Origin: JACPLA01 sp964602055
Lineage (GTDB): Bacteria; Bacteroidota; Ignavibacteria; UBA10030
Direction of reading: 5' to 3'
Length of the DNA stretch: 64,000 nucleotides
NCBI GenBank assembly: GCA_964602055.1
Contig: CAZRPU010000006.1
Location: forward strand, 4,092 to 68,091
Position 1 is the stretch's first letter. Each line of letters opens with the position of its first letter. The position numbers were made by a program, and so were the translations under genes. Positions 41,390-50,556 of this stretch are shown here, piece by piece. The notes beneath the pieces were generated by a model that saw only the letters and a program-made list of their open reading frames with translations, did no database searches and was not told the origin of the DNA.

Positions 41390-44224
41390 ATGCAGAGAAC
41401 CTACCGGACACTGAAAGACCGTCTCTCCTCAACCTTTCCACGCGATCGTCTCATCGACAGTGAGCTCCTGACGCACGCCTATGCAACTGATGCGAGTTTT
41501 TACAGGTTGATTCCGAGGCTCGTCGTCAAAGCGGAAGACGAACGGGAAATAAAAGCTCTCCTTCGACAAGCGTCGGAACTTCGAATCCCCTTGACGTTCC
41601 GGGCCGCAGGAACCAGCCTCTCCGGACAAGCAGTCTCCGACTCCGTGCTGGCGGTTCTGGGGCATTCATGGAAAGGATGGAAGATCAATGACAACGGCGC
41701 GACCATTTCCCTCGAACCGGGTGTCGTAGGAGGATTCGCCAACGCTCTTCTGGCTCAGTATGGACGCAAGATCGGTCCTGATCCGGCATCCATCAACGCC
41801 GCGATGATCGGAGGGATCGTCGCAAATAATGCCAGCGGCATGTGCTGCGGAACAGCTCAAAACAGCTACAAGACCCTTCAAAGCATGAGAATCATCTTCA
41901 GCGACGGGACAAGCCTTGATACTGCAGACAGTTTAAGTAAAGAGCAGTTTCGCGCCAGCCGGCCTGAAATGCTCTCCGCTATCACCGCCCTTGCTGACCG
42001 CGTGAAATCAAACTCTGCCTTGCGTGAACGCATCACAAAGAAGTACCGCATAAAAAACACGACCGGGTACAGCCTCAATGCCCTTGTCGATTTTGAGGAC
42101 CCGTTCGATATTATTCAGCACCTCATGGTGGGTTCGGAGGGTACGCTGGGATTCATGGCCGAAGTGACACTCCGAACTGTGCCGGAACTCCCTCACAAAG
42201 CCACTTCGCTCCTTATCTTTCCCTCCATCGAAACATCCTGTTCTGCCGTCGAAGTTCTCTCTGCTTCCGCTCCTGTCGATGCGGTTGAACTGATGGACCG
42301 AGCCTCCCTTCATTCCGTGGAAATGAAGGAGGGAATGCCTGAATACCTGAAGGATCTGGATAACCACGCGGCGGCCTTGCTGATCGAGACCCGTGCGGAA
42401 GACAACGCCTCGCTTCAACGAAACATTGCCCATGTGACCGAGAGCCTGAGTCGCCATCAGACATTATTCCCTGTTTCGTTTACTGAAAATCCGGCTGAAT
42501 TTGGAAAACTCTGGGGCATTCGCAAAGGGCTTTTTCCCGCAGTGGGAGCCATGCGGCCAACAGGCACCACCGTCATCATCGAAGACGTGGCATTCCCCGT
42601 TCCATCACTGGCCCGTGGAACACTGGATTTGCAGAAGCTGTTTCGTCGCCATCATTATGACGAAGCGATTATCTTCGGCCATGCCCGTGATGGAAACCTG
42701 CATTTTGTGTTCAATCAGGATTTCAATATCCCGTCGGAAGTAGAACGGTACAAGAGGTTTATGGATGAGCTGACAGTGATGGTGGTGAAAGACTTTGAAG
42801 GCTCACTGAAGGCCGAACATGGGACGGGGCGCAATATTGCTCCTTTTGTCGAGCTGGAATGGGGATCCGACGCCTACCAGCTCATGAAGGAAATCAAAAA
42901 CATTTTCGATCCGGGCAACATCCTCAACCCCGGAGTCATCCTCAACGCCGACCGCGAGGCCCATGTTCGGAACCTCAAGCCCCTCCCCCCGGCCGATCCT
43001 CTCGTGGACAAGTGCATCGAATGCGGGTTCTGCGAAGTCTATTGTCCTTCGAAAGACATTACGCTGACGCCCAGGCAGAGAATTGCCGTTTTCAGAGAGA
43101 TGCGACGTCTTGAAGCCTCCAAAGAATCTCCCCATCTCCTTAGAATTCTCGAAAAGACGTTTCAATACCAAGGCGACGCAACATGTGCCACGGACGGCCT
43201 CTGCGCACTCGCATGTCCCGTCCACATCAACACCGGCGAGCTTGTCAAGGAACTTCGGACCCGTCGCCACGGAGCTCTGGCAAATCTCGTTGCCGGCTTC
43301 CTTGCGAAGAACATGCATCTGGCGACGGCTTCGGGAAGGGCAATCCTGAAAGCCCTCCATGTATGCCGGAACATTTTTGGTGCGCCGCTGATGAGGTCCG
43401 TTGCTTCCTTCGTTCACAAGCTCTCGTTCAGGCGGCTCCCGCTGTGGAACGAAGAATTGCCAAAAGCTGCCGAACGCCTCACAGCAAGAATTACCATCGA
43501 GCCGGGCAGACCGAACATTGTCTATTTCCCCACATGCATCAACCGGACTTTCGGGACGAGACCGGATTCGCGACAGTCCTCTCTCATCTCCGTTGCTCAG
43601 AAACTCCTTCTTACTGCGGGGTACAATGCCATTGTTCCGCAAAACGTTGACCGGCTCTGCTGTGGAATGGCTTTCGCAAGCAAAGGCTTTCGTGACCAGG
43701 GAATGATGAAGAGCCGGGAGCTGGAGCAGGCCTTGTTGCAGGCATCAAACGGGGGCGACAACCCTGTGTTGGTTGATATGAGCCCGTGCCTCCTTCGCAT
43801 GAAGGAAACATTCGGCCCTTCGCTGAAACTCTACGATCAGATTGATTTTGCGGAAAAGTTCCTCATGGGCAGACTGCGGACGCGGAGAATGGATGATCCC
43901 GTTGCCATTCATGCAACATGCAGTACAACGAAGATGGGCATGGAGGGCAAACTGGCGGAAGTGGCGGGGCGGCTTTCATCCTCGATAGTCATACCCAAAG
44001 GCGTTGGGTGCTGCGGATGGGCCGGTGATCGGGGCTTTACTGTTCCTGAACTGAATGCTTCGGCGCTGTCAAACCTCCGCCGGGAAATTCCCGGCGATTG
44101 CAGAACGGGTTACTCGACCAGCACAACGTGCGAAATTGGGCTGTCGCTCCACGGCGGATTACCCTACATGTCGCTTTTCCACTTGATCGATCGCTGCCTG
44201 GAACCGGAAAACGATCGTAATTAG
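41390..44224 (+). CDS. FAD-linked oxidase fused to an Fe-S oxidoreductase (D-lactate/2-hydroxyacid dehydrogenase type)
   Basis: This 944-residue protein combines a GlcD/VAO-type FAD domain with a GlpC/GlcF-type electron-transfer domain. The FAD segment shows VVKAEDEREIKALLRQA, RAAGTSLSGQAV and GSEGTLGFMAEVTLR, with GHARDGNLHFVFNQ in the cap region. Two [4Fe-4S] motifs follow (CIECGFCEVYCPS; CATDGLCALACPV), then two CCG-type motifs (LCCGMAFASKGF; GCCGWAGDRGF). It probably oxidises D-lactate or a related 2-hydroxyacid and passes electrons to quinone or another carrier. The ATG at 41390 fits the family N terminus but lacks a ribosome binding site. It overlaps surE by four bases at its end. Confidence 0.9.
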   Translation: MQRTYRTLKDRLSSTFPRDRLIDSELLTHAYATDASFYRLIPRLVVKAEDEREIKALLRQASELRIPLTFRAAGTSLSGQAVSDSVLAVLGHSWKGWKINDNGATISLEPGVVGGFANALLAQYGRKIGPDPASINAAMIGGIVANNASGMCCGTAQNSYKTLQSMRIIFSDGTSLDTADSLSKEQFRASRPEMLSAITALADRVKSNSALRERITKKYRIKNTTGYSLNALVDFEDPFDIIQHLMVGSEGTLGFMAEVTLRTVPELPHKATSLLIFPSIETSCSAVEVLSASAPVDAVELMDRASLHSVEMKEGMPEYLKDLDNHAAALLIETRAEDNASLQRNIAHVTESLSRHQTLFPVSFTENPAEFGKLWGIRKGLFPAVGAMRPTGTTVIIEDVAFPVPSLARGTLDLQKLFRRHHYDEAIIFGHARDGNLHFVFNQDFNIPSEVERYKRFMDELTVMVVKDFEGSLKAEHGTGRNIAPFVELEWGSDAYQLMKEIKNIFDPGNILNPGVILNADREAHVRNLKPLPPADPLVDKCIECGFCEVYCPSKDITLTPRQRIAVFREMRRLEASKESPHLLRILEKTFQYQGDATCATDGLCALACPVHINTGELVKELRTRRHGALANLVAGFLAKNMHLATASGRAILKALHVCRNIFGAPLMRSVASFVHKLSFRRLPLWNEELPKAAERLTARITIEPGRPNIVYFPTCINRTFGTRPDSRQSSLISVAQKLLLTAGYNAIVPQNVDRLCCGMAFASKGFRDQGMMKSRELEQALLQASNGGDNPVLVDMSPCLLRMKETFGPSLKLYDQIDFAEKFLMGRLRTRRMDDPVAIHATCSTTKMGMEGKLAEVAGRLSSSIVIPKGVGCCGWAGDRGFTVPELNASALSNLRREIPGDCRTGYSTSTTCEIGLSLHGGLPYMSLFHLIDRCLEPENDRN

Positions 44225-45039
44225 AGCCGCTTCCGAACACCTCTCCTCTTGCTTCGGGAACTTTCAAGCCCCCAACTTTTCAACGTATCAACCATGGAAT
44301 AATCGGTGAGATCGTATTGAATGGGAGTCACCGAGACATACTGATGCGAAACTGCCCATTGGTCCACATCATCCCCTTCGTCCATTTCCACGAGGGCACC
44401 GGTAAGCCAATAATATTCCTTGTTCGCCGGGTCGCGGCGGGCATCGAACGAATCATCCCACGTTGATTTTCCCTGCCGCGTAACAAGAATCCCCTTGATC
44501 TCGGATTCCTTCAGAGGAGGAATGTTCACATTCAGGAGAGTCCCCTTTGGCAATCCATGTTTAGCGACAAGCTTGACGAGCCTTCCCGAAAAACGGGCAG
44601 CGAATCCGAAATCGGCAGGACCAAACGTCGTCAGGGAGACAGCAACGGAGGGAATACCGAGAATCGTCCCTTCCGTGGCAGCCGAGACTGTGCCGGAGTA
44701 GAGGACGCTGATTGCCGTATTCGACCCGTGGTTGATGCCGGAAACCAGAACATCGGGCTTTCGCTTGAGCAGCGCCTTCACGGCGAGTTTTACAGCGTCT
44801 GCGGGTGTTCCTTCAACGGCATAGCCGAAAAACTCTCCGTTCTTATGGAAGGATTTTACGCGGAGCGGATGATTCATGGTGATGGCGTGGCCGACTGCGC
44901 TCTGCTGACGATCCGGCGCAACCACCGTCACTTCGCCTAGAAGCTTGAGCTGTTGGACAAGAGCCGCAATGCCCGGCGCATCAATGCCATCATCGTTGGA
45001 GACAAGAATCTGAAGATTGTTTTTCGATCGGGGACTCAT
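44221..45039 (-). CDS. surE: 5'/3'-nucleotidase SurE
   Basis: This 272-residue cytoplasmic phosphatase hydrolyses nucleoside monophosphates with a divalent metal. The N-terminal metal motif SNDDGIDAPGI has N15, D16 and D17. SGINHGSNTAISVLYSGTVSAATEG and the NVNIPP segment are further SurE signatures. The C-terminal tail ends in SRSKRRGVRKRL, more basic than usual. It is the last gene of the long minus-strand run that starts at uppS. Confidence 0.94.
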   Translation of the reverse strand: MSPRSKNNLQILVSNDDGIDAPGIAALVQQLKLLGEVTVVAPDRQQSAVGHAITMNHPLRVKSFHKNGEFFGYAVEGTPADAVKLAVKALLKRKPDVLVSGINHGSNTAISVLYSGTVSAATEGTILGIPSVAVSLTTFGPADFGFAARFSGRLVKLVAKHGLPKGTLLNVNIPPLKESEIKGILVTRQGKSTWDDSFDARRDPANKEYYWLTGALVEMDEGDDVDQWAVSHQYVSVTPIQYDLTDYSMVDTLKSWGLESSRSKRRGVRKRL

Positions 45040-45065
45040 GAGAAAAGGATGTGGACAGCGTTGTG

Positions 45066-45887
45066 TTAATAGCTCTCGCTCTGAGACGGGAACTTTCCAT
45101 TCTTGATATCGGCGACATAGCCCCCGACAGCTTTCCGGATATCATCCGCCAGATTGGCGTAACGGCGCACGAAACGAGGATGAAAATCCTCATACAGCCC
45201 CAGCATATCGGAGACCACGAGGATTTGTCCGTCGCATCGCGGCCCTGCTCCGATTCCGATGGTGGGAACTGAAACAGCGGCGGTCACTTTCGCAGAGAGA
45301 TCCGAAGGGATTTTCTCCAGAACTATGGAGAACACCCCGGCTGCCTCGAGAATTTTCGCATCACGGATGATTCTCTTGGCCTCTTCCTGCGTTGCACCCC
45401 GGGGTTGATACCCGCCAAAGTTGTGAATGGACTGCGGGGTCAAACCAAGATGGCCCATCACCGGGATCCCGGCCCCCGTGGTCAACCTGACCATTTCCTC
45501 CACCCGTTCGCCTCCCTCTACTTTCACTGCACCCGCAGCGGCTTCCTTCATGATTCTGCCGGCGTTCCTGAAACCCTCTTCGGGCGTTGCCTGATAACTC
45601 ATGAAGGGCATGTCCACAACAACCATGGCCCGCGTAACGCCCTTGACGACCGTTTTTGCGTGGTAGATCATTTCGTCCAGGGTCACCGGGAGGGTCGTTT
45701 CCTGGCCCTGAAACACCATCCCCAGGGAATCACCCACCAGGATGATGTCGACACCGGCCTGATCGATAAGTTTCGCCGTCAGGTAGTCGTACGCGGTGAG
45801 ACACGCGATTTTCTTCGCTTGCTTCTTCATGGCGAAGAGCGCTTTCGTCGTCACTCTCTTGACATCATCAGGGTTCTTGCTGACCAT
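45066..45887 (-). CDS. panB: 3-methyl-2-oxobutanoate hydroxymethyltransferase
   Basis: PanB makes ketopantoate from alpha-ketoisovalerate and methylene-THF for pantothenate and CoA. The 273-residue length is normal. Signatures include LTAYDYLTAKLIDQAGVDIILVGDSLGM, VVDMPFMSYQ, VKVEGGE, MGHLGLTPQS and GIGAGPRCDGQILV, the last containing the family's active-site loop. CGGAG lies five bases before the ATG. No panC or panD is present in the window. It follows the lipoate ligase by two bases. Confidence 0.95.
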   Translation of the reverse strand: MVSKNPDDVKRVTTKALFAMKKQAKKIACLTAYDYLTAKLIDQAGVDIILVGDSLGMVFQGQETTLPVTLDEMIYHAKTVVKGVTRAMVVVDMPFMSYQATPEEGFRNAGRIMKEAAAGAVKVEGGERVEEMVRLTTGAGIPVMGHLGLTPQSIHNFGGYQPRGATQEEAKRIIRDAKILEAAGVFSIVLEKIPSDLSAKVTAAVSVPTIGIGAGPRCDGQILVVSDMLGLYEDFHPRFVRRYANLADDIRKAVGGYVADIKNGKFPSQSESY

Positions 45888-45889
45888 GG

Positions 45890-46648
45890 TTACTCCGTTG
45901 AATGGGTGACGGCGTCCGTTTCAAATCGTATGCCCCACGCTTCCTCGAAACCGCGGGCAATCGCCGCAGAGGCCTCTTCGAAAGAGACCTCGCGCCGCAG
46001 CAATTGCCGAAGGTCGGTTGTTCTTTGTCGAAGCTGGTCGGACAGATGCTGCCGTTCCCCGGGGGTCAGCACGAGAAAATCGACGATACGCTGATGTTCT
46101 GCTCCAAGGAGGATCGATCCGTGCTGGAGGACCATCTCTTCCTCGCCATCCGTCCTCAAGCGCCGCTGGGCGCTGCCTACGAGTTTCTTTCCGTCAACCA
46201 TAATTTCATGCCGGGCGGAACTGACAAAACAGGCCGAAGCTTCCGCCGTTCGGTACAAGCGGGAAAAATGCGGTTGTGATCGTTCAAGAACTGCACGTAC
46301 GCCCAGAAACCGCAGCCCTTCTACAAGGGCAAGGCTGATCCGATTATAGACCGCCCCGATATTCTCCCCCCTCGAAGGCATGACGACGCTGTACGTGAGC
46401 TCGTGTTCGTGCAGTATTGCCCTTCCCCCGGTTGGCCTTCGGACAACATCGATGCCGGCCGCCGAGGCTGCATCCAAACGGATTTCGTCCCAAGACTGGT
46501 TCCACCCGAGCGAGATTGCCGGAGGGCTCCAGCCGTAGACCCGCAGCGTCGGGTGGTTCGTTCCGTTCCGTGCGAGCTCCGCGTCGATTTCCATATTCCG
46601 AAATCCCGGCAGGAAACCCGTGTTGAGAAATTGCCATGCCATAATCAT
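45890..46648 (-). CDS. Lipoate-protein ligase / octanoyltransferase family (LplA/LipM-like)
   Basis: This 252-residue protein has the biotin/lipoate ligase fold: LRVYGWSPPAISLGWNQ, RRPTGGRAILHEHELTYSVV and the catalytic lysine segment MVDGKKLVGSAQRR. It attaches lipoate or octanoate to E2 and GcvH lysines. It lacks the C-terminal accessory domain of E. coli LplA, so LipM-type octanoyl transfer or a two-part ligase are both possible. Its ATG shares one base with the lpxA stop (TGATG). Confidence 0.87.
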   Translation of the reverse strand: MIMAWQFLNTGFLPGFRNMEIDAELARNGTNHPTLRVYGWSPPAISLGWNQSWDEIRLDAASAAGIDVVRRPTGGRAILHEHELTYSVVMPSRGENIGAVYNRISLALVEGLRFLGVRAVLERSQPHFSRLYRTAEASACFVSSARHEIMVDGKKLVGSAQRRLRTDGEEEMVLQHGSILLGAEHQRIVDFLVLTPGERQHLSDQLRQRTTDLRQLLRREVSFEEASAAIARGFEEAWGIRFETDAVTHSTE

Positions 46649-47445
46649 CAGTCCGCCGCTCTCTGCGGCCCCGGGATAATCCCCCTCTTACTCTCCGCAA
46701 TAAAGGAGAGGACTTTCGCTACCGCATCGGTCCGGTCAACTTCATTCTTGATCCTCTCAACCGCCTGCGAAACGTTGAGACCCGACTTGTAAAGAACGCG
46801 GTATGCAAGGTCGAGCGAAGCGATGGATTGTTCATCGAATCCCCGCCTCCGCAGCCCGATGAGGTTAAGGCGTTCAAACATCAGCGGCTCCTGGCCTGCA
46901 AGGATATAGGGAGGAACGTCTTTCGTAACGCGAAACCCGCCGCCGATCATCGCATGATCGCCTATGTGAACAAATTGATGTACGGGCGTCAGGCCTCCTA
47001 CGATCACCCAGTCACCCAGAACAACGTGTCCGCCCAAAGCAACGCAATTTGCCAGTATCACGTTATCCCCTAATTGACAATCGTGGGCAACGTGCGTGTA
47101 GGCCATGAAGAGACCGTTCTTGCCGATCCGTGTGACGCCGCTTTCGGCCGTCGCGCGGTTCAAGGTGACAAACTCCCGAACAACCGTGTTATCGCCGATC
47201 TCAAGAAAAGTCTTTTCACCTGCATATTTCAGGTCTTGCGGCGGACCCGCAAGAGAAGCTCCGTTGAAGATCTTGCAATCCTTGCCGATCCGCGCTCCAT
47301 CCGCAATAACAACACTTGGGCCAATCCACGTGCCGTCGCCGACGACCACATCGTCCGCGAGAACGGAGAACGGGCCGACCGTGACGCCGGATCCCAGGGC
47401 GGCCTTCGGACTGACTGCAGCGCGCGGATCAATGTGAGTGCTCAT
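46648..47445 (-). CDS. lpxA: UDP-N-acetylglucosamine acyltransferase
   Basis: LpxA adds the first R-3-hydroxyacyl chain to UDP-GlcNAc in lipid A synthesis. The 265-residue protein is a left-handed beta helix of hexapeptide repeats (IDPRAAVSPKAALGSGVTVGPFSV onward), with the catalytic-histidine region AYTHVAHDCQLGDNV and the C-terminal helical domain FERLNLIGLRRRGFD. The acyl chain length cannot be read. It directly follows lpxC-fabZ in a lipid A run. Confidence 0.95.
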   Translation of the reverse strand: MSTHIDPRAAVSPKAALGSGVTVGPFSVLADDVVVGDGTWIGPSVVIADGARIGKDCKIFNGASLAGPPQDLKYAGEKTFLEIGDNTVVREFVTLNRATAESGVTRIGKNGLFMAYTHVAHDCQLGDNVILANCVALGGHVVLGDWVIVGGLTPVHQFVHIGDHAMIGGGFRVTKDVPPYILAGQEPLMFERLNLIGLRRRGFDEQSIASLDLAYRVLYKSGLNVSQAVERIKNEVDRTDAVAKVLSFIAESKRGIIPGPQRAAD

Positions 47446-47481
47446 AGGAAAGGAAACCTCGAATAAGATCGGAGGAAGATG

Positions 47482-48897
47482 TTAAGTGCCCGGCTCGGTC
47501 GGAGATCGATCAACGATGATGGCGGTAAAGTCCCCTTCTGCAACCAGCCCGCCATCGACGAAGGCCTTCCCTTTCACCTGGATGACCTTGCTCCGCCTGC
47601 TGACCATCTCGACGTCAAGAAACAGCTGGTCTCCGGGGACAACAGTCCTCCGGAACTTGACGTTGTTCATCGCCATGAAATACACCAGCTTGTTGCCGGG
47701 ATTCTCGATGCCGTTCAGCAGCAAGATCCCCCCGGCCTGTGCAAGCGCCTCCACGATCAGCACGCCGGGCATGACCGGTTGACCGGGAAAATGCCCTTGG
47801 AAGAATAGCTCGTTAAAGGTGACGCTCTTCACTCCGACAACGCGCTTATCAAGCTCGAAGTCAACGATTTTGTCCACGAGGAGAAAGGGATACCGATGCG
47901 GCAAAATACGCTGGATTGCATTCGTGTCAAAAACAACGCCTTCTTTCTTCTCATGCTGGTACTTCCTGACCAGTTTCTTCTGCTGATACAGCTTCCGCAC
48001 TTTCCGTGCAAACTCCACATTGCTGGCATGACCCGGCCGCGCGGCAAGTATCTGCGCTTTCAGGGGCGCGCCGATCAGTGCGAGGTCGCCGATGAGATCA
48101 AGGAGCTTGTGCCTGGCGGGTTCGTTCCGGTAGTGAAGCTTCTTGTTGTTGAGGGTCCTGGAACTGCCGAGGATTACCGAATGGTCGATGCCAAGATTCT
48201 TTGCCAGGTCTTTGAGCTTCGATTCTTCGATGTTCCTGTCAACAATGACGATGGCGTTGTCGAGGTTTCCACCTTTGATCAGGCCCTGTTCCCGCAATAA
48301 TTCGACTTCATGGAGGAAACAGAAAGTTCTTGCCGAGGAGAACTCGTTGACAAACTCTTTCTCCAGGTTGAACATACCCGTATGCTGGCTCCCGAGCGCG
48401 GGATTGTTGTAGTCAATGACAACGGAAATTCGGAAATCGTCCGTGGGAAGGGCGACGATATCGACTCCTTTTTCCTCATTCTGATAGTGAATCGTTTGAT
48501 CAATAATGAGATAGTCTTTCGGAGCATCCTGATCATCAAGCCCCGCGTCCATCAGCATGTCGACAAACGGCTTTGCGCTTCCGTCGGCGATCGGCGGTTC
48601 GATGTTGTCCAACTCGATAATGAGGTTGTCAATCTGAAGTCCGACGACGGCCGCAAGAACGTGTTCCGTCGTATGAACGCGTGCTTCTCCGACGGCAAGA
48701 GTGGTTCCGCGGGCGACATCGACAACGTGATCCACGTCGGCCGGAATTTCAGGCGTACCTCCCAGGTCCACGCGCCGAAACCGGATGCCGTACTCTTCCG
48801 GCGCCGGCTTGAACGTCATGGTCGTTGTGACGCCGGTGTGCAATCCAACGCCGCGCATCGAAACCGGTTTCTTGATGGTACGCTGATGTACGAGCAT
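47482..48897 (-). CDS. lpxC-fabZ: Bifunctional UDP-3-O-acyl-GlcNAc deacetylase / 3-hydroxyacyl-ACP dehydratase
   Basis: This 471-residue protein fuses two enzymes. LpxC (about residues 1-305) deacetylates the lipid A precursor and has zinc ligands in HTTEHVLAAVVG (H79) and RHKLLDLIGDLALIG (His and Asp). FabZ (about 315-471) dehydrates 3-hydroxyacyl-ACP and has LPHRYPFLLVDKI and FFQGHFPGQPVMPGVLIVEALAQ. The fusion may balance the shared hydroxyacyl pool between lipid A and fatty acids. It is characteristic of Bacteroidota and relatives. GAGG lies six bases before the ATG. Confidence 0.96.
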   Translation of the reverse strand: MLVHQRTIKKPVSMRGVGLHTGVTTTMTFKPAPEEYGIRFRRVDLGGTPEIPADVDHVVDVARGTTLAVGEARVHTTEHVLAAVVGLQIDNLIIELDNIEPPIADGSAKPFVDMLMDAGLDDQDAPKDYLIIDQTIHYQNEEKGVDIVALPTDDFRISVVIDYNNPALGSQHTGMFNLEKEFVNEFSSARTFCFLHEVELLREQGLIKGGNLDNAIVIVDRNIEESKLKDLAKNLGIDHSVILGSSRTLNNKKLHYRNEPARHKLLDLIGDLALIGAPLKAQILAARPGHASNVEFARKVRKLYQQKKLVRKYQHEKKEGVVFDTNAIQRILPHRYPFLLVDKIVDFELDKRVVGVKSVTFNELFFQGHFPGQPVMPGVLIVEALAQAGGILLLNGIENPGNKLVYFMAMNNVKFRRTVVPGDQLFLDVEMVSRRSKVIQVKGKAFVDGGLVAEGDFTAIIVDRSPTEPGT

Positions 48898-48909
48898 GTC
48901 AGCCTCTGA

Positions 48910-49965
48910 TTATGATTTCGGACCCAGCTTCTTGAGCAGATCGTCCACTTTCTTCCGGAGCTCCATCAGTTCTGCCGCTAGTTCCGGCAGCGAGCGGATC
49001 ACCGCTTCAATCCGTAATGCCACGCTGCGTTCCTTGGCGGGATAACCAAAAAAAGTCTTGCCCGCCTCGGTGATCGATTTGGGAATTCCCGATTGCGCAT
49101 AGATCACGGTGCGATCGGCCACTTCCAGGTGGCCTGCAAATCCCACCTGACCTGCGACCATCACGTTCTTCCCTATCTTGGTGCTGCCGCTGATTCCTGT
49201 TTGCGCCGCAATAACGGTGTTTTCCCCGATGACGACATTATGCGCCACCTGAATCAGATTGTCAAGCTTCACACCGCGTTCGATGCGCGTTTCTCCGAGA
49301 GTTGCCCTGTCAATCGAACAGTTGGAACCGATTTCGACGTCATCGCCAATGACCACGATGCCGAGCTGCGGGATCTTCTCAAACGTTCCATCCGGCTTCG
49401 GGGCGAACCCAAAACCGTCTGAGCCGATGACCGTACCCGAGTGGACAACCACGCGATTTCCCACCCTGCACTGATGATAGAGCGTGACATGCGGATACAA
49501 TTGACACTCGCTCCCGATTTCCGCCCTTGCTCCTACAACGCACCCTTCCCCGATGCGGGTCCCATCTCCGACAATCGCCCCGTCGCCGACGACGGCGTAG
49601 GCACCCAACCCCACGTTTTTTCCGATCGACGCGGTCGGTGAAACGACAGCCGTCGCATGAATCGCTGCCGGCAGTGGGTCGAGCGGCGTCATCATCCGCT
49701 TCATGACCTTCAGAAAGGCAACATACGGGTCGTCGACCTTGATGACCGCCGGGATGCCGGATGCGTACTTTCCACGGTCAAAGGAGCGCGAAACAAGAAT
49801 GACGGAAGCCTTGGTGAGGGAAAGATACTTCTCGTACTTCGGATTGGCAAGAAATGTCAGATCGTGCGGACCCGCCTCTTCGATCTTCGAGACCCGGGTA
49901 ATATCGGTGGACCCGTTTCCGTCAACCTCCCCGCTGAGCCAGGCGGCGATTTCAGAGACGGTCAT
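48910..49965 (-). CDS. lpxD: UDP-3-O-(3-hydroxyacyl)glucosamine N-acyltransferase
   Basis: LpxD adds the second acyl chain to the lipid A precursor. This 351-residue protein has the N-terminal uridine-binding domain (VSEIAAWLSGEVDGNG), a hexapeptide-repeat left-handed beta helix (about residues 100-300) with QVAHNVVIGENTVIAAQTGISGS, and a C-terminal coiled helix with MELRKKVDDLLKKL. Its order between ompH and lpxC-fabZ is conserved in many Gram-negatives. Confidence 0.95.
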   Translation of the reverse strand: MTVSEIAAWLSGEVDGNGSTDITRVSKIEEAGPHDLTFLANPKYEKYLSLTKASVILVSRSFDRGKYASGIPAVIKVDDPYVAFLKVMKRMMTPLDPLPAAIHATAVVSPTASIGKNVGLGAYAVVGDGAIVGDGTRIGEGCVVGARAEIGSECQLYPHVTLYHQCRVGNRVVVHSGTVIGSDGFGFAPKPDGTFEKIPQLGIVVIGDDVEIGSNCSIDRATLGETRIERGVKLDNLIQVAHNVVIGENTVIAAQTGISGSTKIGKNVMVAGQVGFAGHLEVADRTVIYAQSGIPKSITEAGKTFFGYPAKERSVALRIEAVIRSLPELAAELMELRKKVDDLLKKLGPKS

Positions 49966-49971
49966 GAAGGT

Positions 49972-50517
49972 TCAGTTCGCTTTCGGCGTTGTGGGCGATG
50001 TGGTGGTCGCCTGAAGCTTTTGCAGAACCTTTGGTGTCAAATCGTGTTTCTCGTTGGCAAACATCATGAGGATTTCGCCGCTTTTGTCCAGAACGTAGTC
50101 GTATCCCTCTTCCCTGGCAACCTCTTCTATGGCCTTAAAGACCCGATCCTGGACCGGCTTCATCAGCTCGTTCTGCTTCTGAAACAGATCGCCGTTCTGA
50201 CCGAATTTCTGCGTGCGGTAATCCGCAATCCTCTGGTCCAGATCCCTGAGTTCGCGTTCTGCGTCCGCGCGCCGGGCATCGGTCATGATAAGCTTCTTTT
50301 GGTCGTAATCCTCGAATTTCTTCTGCCAGTCCTTCTGCAGGTTTGTTAACTCATTTTGCCACTCCACCACGACTGCGTCCAGCTGCTTTTGAGCGTCTTG
50401 CGCATCGGGGAGTGTTTTCATGATGGCATCCGTGCTCACATGCCCGATTTTCTGCTGGCCTGTGGCAATGGTCGTCAGCACCATGATTGCCGAAACACCT
50501 ATCATAGTCGATTTCAT
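49972..50517 (-). CDS. OmpH/Skp-family periplasmic chaperone (second copy)
   Basis: This 181-residue protein has a signal peptide (about residues 1-20, ending ATGQQ) and the Skp pattern: IGHVSTDAIMKTLPDAQDAQKQLD, a long charged coiled coil, and a C-terminal strand (YDYVLDKSGEILMMFANEKHDLTPKVLQKL). Skp binds unfolded outer-membrane proteins in the periplasm. GAGGA precedes the ATG. It is clearly a paralogue of the gene just upstream at 50557-51105. Confidence 0.9.
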   Translation of the reverse strand: MKSTMIGVSAIMVLTTIATGQQKIGHVSTDAIMKTLPDAQDAQKQLDAVVVEWQNELTNLQKDWQKKFEDYDQKKLIMTDARRADAERELRDLDQRIADYRTQKFGQNGDLFQKQNELMKPVQDRVFKAIEEVAREEGYDYVLDKSGEILMMFANEKHDLTPKVLQKLQATTTSPTTPKAN

Positions 50518-50556
50518 AGCGATTTCCTCTTTACCCTCATCACAATGCCTGAAGCG

